Positions 1 to 12,330 of a stretch of 64,000 nt of DNA are shown here, in pieces. Every line of letters starts with the position of its first letter. Position 1 is the first letter of the stretch. This DNA comes from Alentia gelatinosa. Its lineage: Eukaryota; Annelida; Polychaeta; Phyllodocida; Polynoidae. Where the stretch lies: contig OX465580.1 of assembly GCA_950022655.1 (NCBI GenBank), positions 45,196,028-45,260,027 of the forward strand, given 5' to 3'. Below the pieces are notes generated by a model that did no database searches, was not told the DNA's origin, and was given only the letters and a program-made list of their open reading frames with translations. The position numbers and the translations under genes were made by a program.

Positions 1-1875
1 ACATAAACACCATGAATGAAGTAATTCTATAGCACCTAAATTCATACTATATTTTATCAGGTGAAGGATCTAGGTGTCTATAAAAATAAGAAGCAATAAT
101 TTCATCATTGAATAACTCTTTTCAGAACTGGTATGTGGTAGTTGATCTTAAATGATCCTTTCTAACACCTTGCAGAAACAATAACATGGATATCTCACTG
201 TAATTGAATCTTCTTGATGTTAATAAACGCTGCTTTGAAAAAAAATAAGAAAAAAATCTGGAACATGAAATAATCTTGAAGTGTCTTTTGTTCTTTTTAA
301 TTGTGACAATATCTTGTTCATCGAAGCGAGTGATTTCACATGTCTGTCATCTTGTTCATAGGAATCTTAATTTCTGAACTTAAGTTGCATAACGGAAGCT
401 AGCAGGACCTTGACCTAACCGTTTTAATAACTCTTTGCACCACAATCATGGTCATGTCCTTTAGTGTTAAATTCTGCCGCTTCCCCTGCACATGATTCCA
501 AATGGAATAAAGGTCCACATAGCTTCAGAAAAAGGTACATGTTTACATGCGTTTCAAGATTTACGCTTGGTATTTCAAATACATAATGGGTTGTACTACA
601 TGATATATTATTTGACAAGCCCAATTAAAATACACCGAGTAATTAAGTGGACCAGCAATAGGTGTTTGAATTAAGTTAAGTTTTTTTTGCTAATGGTGAA
701 AATACTTTGTGCATAAGTCACTTTGTCATATGCACATGTGCTCTTCTTTCCTCAGAGCCAAAACCGTGCCCTTGCAATAACCTACGGGGTCGTATCTTTA
801 TGGTAAATATGCAAAAAGGGCACATACATAGAGAGCAATAGATTGCCTATGGGCAAGGGTAAGGGATTTAAAACTCGGCATGAGGATACATGTATATCCA
901 GGTACTACAGGCTTGCTTCTTTATGAGGTGTCCCAGGACCAATAAACTTAACCCTGGAGCAGGATGAAATAAAACATAGAAGCCGACCTATGACCCTATA
1001 AAAAAAAAATCCTCATCAGAGCGACATCCTGCGGCAAAGTACCTCGTGTCTTCACGCGGGAAGTTGGCAGTCACAAACCCGACATACAGGATGAGGGAGG
1101 ACATCAAGGGATGGCTCTAAGGAAATAGTACCCGATGCATCTGTTCTTGTCATCTTTACTGCCCTCTGCCTAAATAACAGCAGCCAATATCCTTCCGTCA
1201 TAAGAGCACGCCCTCAAGGTTAAAGCTAGGTTCTGTGGTGAAAACCCACACCCTGGACTATTGGGGCTCAGATCTATGAATCACGAGAGCTGCGGCGTGT
1301 CGGGGGCACCTCTAAGGGCACCTCCTAGGGGACGGGCATTATGCGCATGCGTGCTTAGTAGCCGGGAGGAGATCATTTAAATCATCTCAGTACAGGAACC
1401 CAATGTAGAGACCCAGGCCATCGCCAAAGTGTATGCATCACGCGTGTGGCTACATTCATCAATGTTGTAAAGGGCTATGGCGAGCAGCGGGTGTCAGTTA
1501 GGAGGCCCACTCTCAGTTGACCACTGATCTCATCCGATATTTAGACCATCAGTGTACGCCTGAAGGTGTTGATGAGGTTGTGAGGCCTGCAGGCGTGAGG
1601 CCTGGATAAACTGTAGATAATATATACTCTCAGGTGTCACTCTCACCTGTGTACCGGCCTGGGCGTGCTAGGATTGGTGTGTGCAGGAGGAGGGGGGGGG
1701 GAGGGCTACCTGATCTGCCAGGCGCACCTGTAATTATGTACTGCTCTAGGTAGGTCAGGTAACTGTACAGTTGGCCCCAGCTGCCTCTTGCAGTCTCTTT
1801 GCTGCTGGGGTTCTCCAGGATTAGTTACAAACATCGATACACCTACGCACCTGCACTATACACTCGATTATATAT
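1..1875. other. non-coding stretch, no gene recognised
   Basis: No open frame here resembles a protein family. Bases 960-1760 are noticeably richer in G and C than the flanks, with a G-rich run near 1690, but stop codons interrupt every frame. It could hold old repeat sequence. I see no promoter or RNA gene I can defend. Confidence 0.5.
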
Positions 1876-1878
1876 GTA

Positions 1879-4312
1879 TATATATGGTCGAATCCCAGAA
1901 AAGGGGCCCAAATTTGAAAAAATCATTATTCAACATATTTCTGAATGGTCAGGATTAATCAGATGTATAACATTTATACATCTCTTTGTTAAAAAATTGT
2001 TCACTAATCTCAAATACTCTTGAAACTACAGCATATCAAAGAAATTACTTAACTGCCTATCATTCTACGAAATGCCACTTACAAGCCTGAAATTTATTTT
2101 AATTTTTTTATAATAACCTCTATATCTGTGTTCTTCCTCATTTTTAGCAATGTTGTAGCTGAGAATAGTTGTTGTATTTTATATTTAAAAAATTCCAACA
2201 ATCTTAAAGATTTACAATTACCCACGGACTGTTCTTGAATGTTGAATTAACAATTTATAATGTTGAAATTCATTTAGATATAAGAATGTCACAATACCAA
2301 TATAGGATCTCAACTGTCATTATAATTTTGGTAATACATGTATTAATAACAAGTTCTGTATCCATAATATATAATTATATATGTATACAAATATAGATCA
2401 ATATGCAGGAGCTGAATTATAGAATTATATAATTAGATAACAATATACATCCCAGACCAGGATCATTTCAAATTCTTGCCAAACAGTATAGAAACACCAT
2501 GGATCTATTTATAGACTCAACAACCTTGACCTTTGACCCTGACTAACAGGAAGTAAAAACTGAATCCTGAAAGGCACCTAACCTATGCTGAACTATAATG
2601 TATCATCACCTGATGAAGTGTATTTAACATACACGAAACGTCGTGACAAATGCTGATACCACCATGTACACCAACTGCCCTCTTGGCTGAATAATAACAC
2701 CCTCAAATACAAACAACTGTGTCTGGTTTTTTGTGAGTTTTTCTCCATTTCATTTATTTTATATTTAACCAAAGAAAATATGTGAAGACCTTATTTGTTA
2801 CTTTATTTGCATGAGATCTTTCATTTTGCATGTTTTGATTATAATACCCATGGTGCAGATATAACATGATACATTTAAAGTTATCCTTTGGGTTTGTTTT
2901 TACACAAAATGACTTTTTCCTCAAAATTACTTTCAATGGAGCATATGTTTGAGTTAAAAGACCCCAGAAATATAATTGTAGTAAACATTTCTTTGATTCA
3001 ACTTACAATCTTTATATAATTGCATCAGTTAAACCCACAAAAAGTGTTACTTATTGCTCTTTTATGCTAGTTTCATTAGATAGGCTTGTTATGTTGTAGA
3101 ATGACATATCTTGTCGTAGAATGACACAACCACACTATAACCAGTAGCATGAGTCAAGAATTGGGGCACAACTTGTGTAAATTCTAAAATTCCAAATCTC
3201 CATAGTCTGTACTTGTATATTATGTGATGAATTTTGAATAATAAAGCTGGTAAATCATTAATAACACACTTTCATGGCAGTGAGATTCTAAAATGTACAG
3301 GGCTGTAAAAGGTCTACCATGAACATTTTCTGAAGTTAGGGCCTTGGGGTGCTCTCATAAACATTATTCTACATGAACAACAAGTGTACATAAGCAAATA
3401 ATTATTGTTAGATCAATTTGTGTCTATCTGTATACAATATGCAGTACTATGAGTGAAATAATAAGGCAGAGTCTATGATATGTAATCCCCACACACTCTT
3501 TACTTGTATTTTATAACAAAATTATTATTTTTGGAGCTGAACATTTCTTGGGGAACTTTTATAGGGAAAAAAAATACAATACCTATTCATAACCATCTGT
3601 CTACCTTTTTAACATTACCCCATCCATCCCAAACATAGAGATTTAGGTTACCCTTCATCATAACATTGACTGATGGTGGCTCTTCTACTAATTTATCAAG
3701 TTAGATTGCAGCAAACACACTGTGGAAAGGTGTCATTTCATAGAATGATACCATAAGGCAGACTTTTTTTAAGGATTTCCATGTCCTACCATAGCCTAAG
3801 TACACCACAAATAAATTATAACGTGATATTATGTTTGTTAATATTATGTGGAATAATAAACTAAGATATCTCATACTAGTTTCCATAAGTTGAATTCATA
3901 TAGATATCTTTATATATCATTTCGTAGAATGACAGCCTACTATTTTACAACACAAGGATTTATTGTGGTACATTTCTCATAACATATTTCCCTATCTAAG
4001 ATTTGGAGTTTTCATTTTGTTATCAGGGATTTCCTTACCTTTACGTTGATATATTTGCTTTTGATGAATATTATATTTTGAAAAATTTATATGCATCCAA
4101 AGATTGTCATTTCGTAGAATGACACAATTTTCATTTTTTTTCAAAACAGAGAATTTCCTGCCTAATTGATATTTCTATATATTTCATAGTATGGGTATTG
4201 GACAGCATTGTTCAAAATCACAAAGGTAATTTCTCCTCAGCTTTTATTTTTTAAGGAACAAGGAAATCCTTAAAACAGATTGGGCCCCTATTCTGGGATT
4301 TGACCATATATA
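1879..4312. repeat. interval bounded by inverted tRNA-like ends with reiterated palindromes
   Basis: About 33 bases at 1879-1911 recur as the reverse complement at 4281-4312 with only a few differences. Both contain a tRNA B-box-like word (GGTCGAATCCC or GGTCAAATCCC) followed by AGGGGCCCAA. The 2.4 kb between them is AT-rich and has no coding frame. It holds at least six copies of a motif close to CATTTCGTAGAATGACA: inverted at 2061-2078, then 3091-3106, 3111-3126, 3731-3750, 3918-3934 and 4105-4124. The last copy is a clean inverted repeat, TGTCATT...AATGACA. Two readings fit: a non-autonomous TIR element with subterminal protein-binding repeats, or two independent SINE-like insertions facing each other. 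Confidence 0.45.
2606..2646 (+). ncRNA. hammerhead-ribozyme-like motif (possible Penelope/retroelement tail relic)
   Basis: The core word CTGATGA is at 2610-2616. It is followed by a 6 bp stem (GTGTAT 2618-2623 with ATACAC 2629-2634), then GAAAC and GTC. A short stem I can form between TCAC (2606-2609) and GTGA (2643-2646). This is the order of hammerhead core elements, but there is one extra A before stem II and essentially no stem III, so self-cleavage is doubtful. Motifs of this type are known in terminal regions of Penelope-like retroelements of animals. No reverse transcriptase frame remains nearby. Confidence 0.4.
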
Positions 4313-4348
4313 TGTGTGGTGTGACGCGGCGTACCGTTACGCTACCAC
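4281..4348 (-). repeat. tRNA-derived SINE-like head
   Basis: On the minus strand a Pol III A-box-like stretch (TGGTAGCGTAACGG, near 4345-4330) is followed about 35 bases later by a B-box-like word (GGTCAAATCCC, near 4310-4300). Spacing and order are those of a tRNA promoter, but I cannot fold a convincing cloverleaf. It therefore looks like a SINE head or an old tRNA pseudogene rather than a functional tRNA. It overlaps the right inverted end of the 1.9-4.3 kb interval. Confidence 0.35.
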
Positions 4349-4696
4349 GAATGCCTACCCATGTCCGAGCTCTCTACCTTGTTGACTCTGTCATAGATTT
4401 CCTCCATTCTGATTGGCTGTCGCTCGCCAAACAAAATCTTGTACCTTAGTAACGGGTGCGGTCTGTTTGGGACCAGCGAAACTCCGCTGTGTCCTCTAAG
4501 TTTACAGGCTTTTTCAATGTCGGCTTCGCTGGTAGCCGGCCTCTTCCCGCGATAGCTCCGCTGGGTGCCCTGCAAACGCACTGTGAGACAATGTTTCACT
4601 CGCTTGTACCTAGAGTGGCACTGAAGCTGGTGCATGGTTGGTGCCTACCATTTCTAATGGTATGCTGCCGTGACAGACTGAAATACTCGCGTGGTG

Positions 4697-5520
4697 TTGA
4701 CATGGGCCCTGTTTTTCAGTCACGATATCCTCTTTGTAAGACATCTTACAGCTGTCAGTGTACTATAGATAAGACATCTTTGGGGATCGGCCAACGATTG
4801 TCCATCAAGAGCACTTAGACTGCAGCCAGGTGTACTATAGATAAGACATCTTTAGGGTCACGTGGTTCCAAATGTCTTCCAAAGTGTCTTAGACCTAAGA
4901 CATCTATGGACATGTCGTACAGAATGCGCAACTTCACTTTCCGTGAGAATTAAGCAATGAAATTTTAACACAAGTAAGGTATACATATAACCTATAATCG
5001 TCCCAAATATGAAGAAAATCGGGCGCACCGTCCCGAAGATATCGGCGTTTGAATTTCGTCATAGCAATCGTCTGCTCTGGAGGCCAGCGTATTTTCCGCT
5101 AATTTATGCAGCGACCTTGACATTGACTGCGCATCGGGAGGTGGGAGGGTGACTGGCCACCAGAGCAGAAGATTGCTATGACAAAATCCAAACGCCGATA
5201 AGTTCGGAACGGTGGGGCTCATCTTCTTCATATTTGGCACAATTATAGGTTATATGTCCCCCTTACTCGTGTTAAAATTTCATTCTTAAATTCCTATGGG
5301 AAGCACAGGAAATCCTCTATATACACACAGTGAGCTTTGATAGAGCCTGAGACAGTTCTATACTTGAGACACTTTTAGCGGCGATCGAGCGCGCCGCACT
5401 GAGACCGTGTCTATAGCACAGCCGCCATTTTGTGTCTTCCAAACAGTCTTCCAATCGCAGAGATGTCTTAAGGAATCGTTGGCCGATTATGTCGTGACTA
5501 AAAAACAGGGCCATGGACAT
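4697..5520. repeat. long foldback (inverted-repeat) element
   Basis: The left arm (4697 to about 5092) returns as an imperfect reverse complement in the right arm (about 5150-5520), centred near 5120. Matching landmarks are the GGGCCCTGTTTTTCAGTCACGA block at both outer ends, the CGGCCAACGATT block, the ATAACCTATAAT block, and the ATAGCAATC...CTGCTCTGG block near the centre. Inside the left arm, TACTATAGATAAGACATCTTT occurs twice (about 4761 and 4832). No transposase frame is present; short frames on both strands are shadows of the palindrome. Probably a non-autonomous foldback or long-TIR DNA element. Confidence 0.6.
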
Positions 5521-5760
5521 CTGCCCTTTTTCAATAGCCATATTCTGTTGTAAACAGTGTCGCGATGTGGAGGATTAAGATGGATTCGTGGTTTCAACTC
5601 TTACTGAGCATCATCAGGCGCGGTATTGACTACGTCTCCCGTGGAGATATGTGAAGAGAATGTGCATTACTTTTCAGCGGATGGAGTCGGAGAATCAGGT
5701 AGGTTTCGGATAGGGTAGATCGAGTAATGTGATCAGCTATGCTGATAATCTCTTCGACCA

Positions 5761-5860
5761 TAGATATATATATAGATATATATATATAGATATATATATA
5801 TAGATATATATATAGATATAGATATAGTTAGATATAGATATATAGATACATATACATATA
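5761..5860. repeat. GATATATATA-type microsatellite
   Basis: Degenerate (TA)n interrupted regularly by GATA; low-complexity tract with no coding potential. Confidence 0.9.
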
Positions 5861-6479
5861 TAGGCCTATATTCCTCTGAGTAATTCTCTTAATTAATTCC
5901 ATTATCCAGAACTTGAAATTGTTTATCTCATAGTTCATTTCCATTTTTCAAATCTTTCTTTCATTTTATAAACTTCGTTTAATAATGCATTGTCTTATAC
6001 GTAAAATACACTCAGAGATGTGCAATAATGACGAGTATACACAATTAAATAATAGTGGGGCCGATATAGCACAAGATTGTGCATTTAATGAAGGACTCAT
6101 GAATTTTGGCGCAGAGCTAGGCGAGGGCCTAAGGACGAATTCTAGATCGGTGGGCATTGCATATAAGTCCCGACATAAATAGAGTAATCCTTTCGTAACA
6201 TATATAACAGTTTTGCTTCGACTTTTCCCCTAAAAACGGAAAAAGTCACAGAGTGTGCAATACCCTTTAGTTGCACCCTCGGATGCCTTCACTCAAAATT
6301 ACTGCTACTGGGAAATTGAACCTGATTTCGAAGCCTCAATCAGTATTGGCCATAGAGAAGTGGGTTAACAAAAAATACTCGGGGAGTTCAAAGACAACAT
6401 CAAAGGAATCAAAATTGCACTAGCTGCTTTTGTGGAGGCTGCCATGACCAGGATCCCAGGATAGAGGGAAGGGACGCAA

Positions 6480-7570
6480 ATTCGCTCCAGCGGCTCACCA
6501 TCAATTCCAAGCGTCATCTCCACCCCAGCAGGTTGAATTTATGACACGGAATGGCCAGCCTGCAGTCCCTCTGCCACCTACGTCAGTGAGAGCTATGATA
6601 GCCAACCTGATCGCCTCAATGCCAGCAGCCTTGTTATATTGGGCCTATGAGGGAGCCGCCTCCCGAGATGACAGTCCCTCCACGCTAGGATGGTCCATTT
6701 CTACAACTCGACACAAGAAGCAGCACCCGGCTACCCGGTTGGCATATTGCCGATGGAAGTCTGTCTCTATGCTCAGGCCCTGGCCGATACTTTGTCTCCA
6801 GCAGCTACTCAGAATTTCATCTCAGGGGCACACACCTGGCTCTGGAACAATAGTGGCTCTGTCACTTCATTCACCATCCCTCGTGGGGCCACCAGCCTCA
6901 GACTTCGCATGCCTTGTCAGTCAGCCCCATTCCTCCCTCACCACAAGACTATCTACAACGCGGCTTCTCGATCATCTCCGATGCATCGCCTTCTCTGCAC
7001 TGTGACTTTCCTGGGTTTCTTCTCTCATCTCTGGGCCTCCAACCTTCTGTCACCTGTTGCCTATGCCTGGAGGGACTCTCGCACACTCCGCTGGCGCGAC
7101 ATAGTCAACGTCGCCACCGTACCCCTGCTGCATGTCACCTCATCTAAGACTATCCGCGACTCTCAAGATGCTGGATGTTGCACTCCTCGTCCCACGTATC
7201 CCGGGATCATGATACTGCCCTCTACATGCCTAGAACACCTACGTCACTGCAGACCTGACACCGTTTCACACTCCAGCTCTCACTGATCCTGCTGGACACC
7301 CCTCACACCTTCATCCGGGCTGCAGTCACGGCCGCTGGAGCTCCGGACACCAGCTAACTCTCCACGCACTCCTTCTGTCATGTGGGGCGGGGGAGTGGGG
7401 GGGGGGGGGGGCACTCACCTGGTAGTCCCCTCGGACCAGATTTGCGTTCACGGAACATGGCCACCGACGGCATCAGCCGCCCCCTATCTTCCACCTGTAC
7501 CCTCAACCATAGTTTCAGACACCCTAGCTATGGTGTTTGGCTGACATTATGGAACTACTATGCATGAATA
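6480..7570 (+). pseudogene. decayed tyrosine recombinase gene (YR mobile element remnant)
   Basis: Read with frame changes on the plus strand, this stretch follows the order of a YR of the DIRS/Crypton-like type. A core-binding-like segment (CLYAQALADTLSPAATQNFI, about 6750-6810) comes first. The catalytic-domain start follows at about 6990-7160 (LLCTVTFLGFF...ASNLLSP, then RTLRWRDI and SKTIRDSQ). A segment near 7354-7392 (LTLHALLLSCGAG) corresponds to the usual LHSLRRGGA box. The Arg expected before ASNLL is Trp, and the Arg expected three residues after the box His is Leu, so catalysis would be lost. At least three frameshifts and a long G-tract (about 7388-7412) break the frame. No reverse transcriptase is seen upstream. 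I cannot say which YR class it came from. Confidence 0.55.
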
Positions 7571-9072
7571 CCTTGTGTACATGCAGTTATAATCACATGT
7601 CAACTGTTATAATAAATGTTCCTTAACTACTGCTGGGCCTTTTGTCTTATTAGAGCATGCTTGCATGCGCTAAATACATCATCTAGAGGTTAGAGGGGTC
7701 ACATTGAATTTTAATGTGCTTCCAGAAAACTATCCTTTCACCATCTGCATGCTGTTCACTGGGATAGTGAGAACAGAGCAGGGAGCCAGTGTCTCAGGGT
7801 CTTAGAGGTGTGCCCAGATGACCATGACCAATCACGCAAGACCGAAATACCTCATGACCCACTGTTGCTTGATATGTTTTGATCCTAGACTCAGGCAGTT
7901 AGAGAAATGGCAAGTTGACTGGGTGCAAGTGGGTTACAGAAAACGATCCATAGACTGAATCTAACCCAAAGCTTTTAATTGTTATTCTCTTATAATAGCA
8001 CGCTCCTTTATCAATGATGAACATCCTATTTGCTCCTAGTTTATGATGAGTATAAGGCAATAAAGTAAGACGGAGGTGCAGCGCCGCCTCTGCCGGCTAA
8101 TTTCACATGGTGCCACCTGTGGCCAACACGAAGAACTACCCGACATGTGATTGACACGTCATCTTTTCATGTGCACTATCTCCTACTCAGAAGCAATTTG
8201 GGTCCCACCCACACCAAACCTTCCTTTTATGTTTATGTTCAAACTCTCTATAGGGGTCTTTATGCATGAATACCTTGTGTACGTGCCAATGAAATTTATC
8301 GAATGGGTTCTGGGAGTTTCAGAGAATTTCGGAGTATCTTATACAATTTTGTTCCCAGTATTTGCGATAAAACAGACCTTTTTTTAACACTTCCACCAAG
8401 CTGGTCCACCGATTTAAGCCGAAACTGAGCAACATAAAGCGTGTGCATGTTCAAAATGCATCTCGGCCCATTTTCAAAGCAAAGCAAGTGAACATGGGGT
8501 ACCGATCACTGGGTGTTTTTTGTTTTCCCGAAACAGTGTTATTCTACTTGTTGATTAAAAGTGAAAATGAATATCAGATTCATGTTTTCCATCATCGAAT
8601 TATTCTACACAGTGATACAAATCATTTAGATATTGAATTTTATTTTCCAATAGGATGATAGAATTCAAAATATGTCTATGGGTTTGACATCATGATTAGA
8701 CTGACGTCATTTGTACCTTCCATTAGACGTACTCATGCTGATAAGTCTAAGATCCTACACAGCTTGAGTACAACAAACGAAGTTTCCCCATAGACCTATC
8801 ATTGATGACTTATACTGAATGCCCATGGAGTATTTTGAAAAAATACTCAATGGGGGATTTTGTCACATATGTTAGCTAATCAGTCCATATGAGTGGTAAG
8901 ATAAATTCAGAAACCTATTTAAGTTTACAGTCAGACGTCGATCTCATCTCATCTCATCTAAATCGCTAGGTAATTCAGGTGGCTGCGCCATGTGAACTAC
9001 TATGCTATTCAAACTTGATGGGATACAAGCTCTGACTGTTAACTCTCATAGGTTTCCTCTATAATATGCAAT
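7571..9072. other. non-coding stretch, no gene recognised
   Basis: Nothing codes convincingly. A 24-base word beginning TATGCATGAATACCTTGTG at about 7559 recurs with one change near 8263. A short TCTCA repeat lies near 8942-8958. Confidence 0.5.
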
Positions 9073-9395
9073 CATATAGAACGACTTGATCATGCTGTAA
9101 AGCTAAAAAACGAGATGATAATTTACGGTTCGTACGGAAAAAGGCGTTTACTCCGAGTTTCGTATGAACTGTGAATTATCGATTTTGTAGCTTGTACAAG
9201 CTGAAATTGAAAAATAATTAACTTGATTTGGCCCAACATCTGATGTTTCAGTTGAAGGGTACAGAACAGTGTTCCGTATTTTGCTGCACGGAACACTATT
9301 CCCTATAGTATTTTTTTTATCTTATATGGCGAAACGGTGCCTATTTACAGTATATACATCATGGATATATAGTAATATGATAAACACATATAAGT
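9073..9395 (+). repeat. two-module palindromic repeat family, copy 1 (diverged)
   Basis: Module 1 (about 9073-9205) is an imperfect palindrome starting ATATAGAACG and ending near GCTTGTACAAGC, with an inner hairpin around TTTACGGTTCGTACGG. Module 2 (about 9330-9395) contains GGCGAAACGGTGCCTATTTA and CATGGATATATAGTAA. The same two modules occur in the same order near 34901-35165. Confidence 0.5.
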
Positions 9396-10113
9396 TCAAA
9401 TAGATTAAATGTCCCTTCGCGATTCCTACACACACTCATCCGAATTCCTGTTAATGCTTTCACTATTCATATTCAGCCACCCTTTTGCCTATACGCTATC
9501 ATCTCATCCTAATCCCATTTCAATATAACCGACACACCTCTCACGTAACACTGAGTGCTACAGGCGATTAAAAAAGCCACACGCATAGTATATCACTTAC
9601 ATGAAAGCTTTGGGTGTCATCCTTTACGATCAATACACATAATGGAATCGACATTGAAATGAAATTGAAAGTCCATAGCTGACTTAAAAGCGTTCATGAA
9701 TCATCATCAACTGCCTCGTTCTTGCCCAGTCTCCAGATCCCTTATATTCCCTTTTATAGACGCTAATCCAGAAATTCAATTAAGTTACCACTGTATTTCA
9801 CATGCCAACGTCCCTCCTTTTGTTCCATGCGGAGGGGGATAAAAGTAATGAAACAAGATCTGTATGTAAAACACTACCCTGGGATTACATTTAATGCATT
9901 ACGTCTCTGTGTCTTCATAATACCTTTGATCTGGCCAGAAGTATGCAAATGTATAGAATTAGAAGTAATCAACTTTTGTAATAAATGAATTAAGGAAGAG
10001 GGTAATCCTCATAACAAGCGAAAGCGCGACAATGGAAATGATCTATTGAGACGATATAGAGATGAAACATTCCTTCCAGCACTTCTGTTCTGACATTAAC
10101 GGGCATTGTTCTG
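9396..10113. other. non-coding stretch, no gene recognised
   Basis: AT-rich sequence with no supported gene or RNA feature. Confidence 0.5.
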
Positions 10114-11274
<1,161 letters not shown>

Positions 11275-11640
11275 GATTTGTTCCCGATGAAAAAGCTGTG
11301 TCGTAGGGGCTCTACAATATTTAAGCCGGGCTCCCACTGAGCCCGGCTTTCCCACATTCTTCCGGCACAGAATGAACGGGTATCTCGCAGCAGTATTCCG
11401 ACATGATTTTGAACATGATTTATCGTGGGGACTAGGCTGTGTCGGAGTGTGTGGGAAGCATTTGTTTACTATGTGTAAGCTATGCAGCCCCTCCCCCCGG
11501 CACACATACATCTTCATATGATTTGCATTGGCTCACCTCTCAATAGACTTTGCGCGTGTCGGTGCCGTGGTCACCTTTATATCATAGCCGTATCAAAGTC
11601 CGTGTCGGAGTGTGTCGACAAATCGGGCGCATGGTTATTC
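11275..11640 (+). repeat. 'CGACACACTCCGACAC' dispersed family, copy 1
   Basis: Contains AAAGCTGTGTCGTAGGGG, AGCCGGGCTCCC, ATCGTGGGGACTAG, several GTCGGAGTGTGT words, a CTATGTGTAAGCTATGCAGCC word and a C-tract. These blocks recur in the same order at 12050-12330 and 24118-24425, and partly at 50090-50710. No transposase frame is visible. Confidence 0.55.
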
Positions 11641-12049
11641 TGCCGGGAAAGTTACTCTCTTTCGTGTGAAATATTCAATAGAAAATTATGAAATTTTGGA
11701 ATTTTATAGTTTGATTTGAAACCGAGCTTTTAATGTCTGAAAAAAATATAATGCTGTTCGATAAATGCTGGTAGAACACTTTCTTCATAATCATGCAATA
11801 TTTCCTGAATTATAGTGCACTATAATTAGACTCAAAGATAAAAACGCCGACTTAATATCTGCATTGACGCATCGTGAGGTGCGTCAGGACCGTGATTACA
11901 GGTTTTGTACCCAAGAATTGATTATGATTCACGCCGATGTGTATAGTCTAGACGTTTGTCTATAATACAGACCTTCCTGATATACCTAAGATTTGGAACA
12001 TTCTACATTGTATGGTCTATCGTAGTAGGTGTAAGCCAGACCTAAAGCC

Positions 12050-12330
12050 GGGCTCCCAATGCGCTTCCGACAATTCCATAAGCCTTCTGACATACTCCAG
12101 ACACAGAATCACGTTTTCTGTTTGAATGAATGGGTTTCTGGTAGCAGTAGACCTTATGTCCGACGTGGTTTCTGACACACTCCGACACGCAAACATTCGG
12201 ACAAAAGCGGATATGACCGATTTATCGTGGGGACTAGATTGTATCCGATTGTTTCAGGATCATTTCCTGCTATTTGTAACCTATTGAACCATCCCCCCCC
12301 CGAAACACTAGGTCCTAGGTATCTTTCATA
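12050..12330 (+). repeat. 'CGACACACTCCGACAC' dispersed family, copy 2
   Basis: Shares AAAGCCGGGCTCCCA, GACACACTCCGACACG, TTATCGTGGGGACTAGA and the C-tract end with copy 1 in the same order, about 700 bases downstream. It looks like a nearby direct copy. Confidence 0.55.

Noticed and set aside
4342..4818. 97- and 120-codon overlapping frames on opposite strands
   Set aside because: No recognisable motif, and they overlap the SINE-like head and foldback; considered chance frames.
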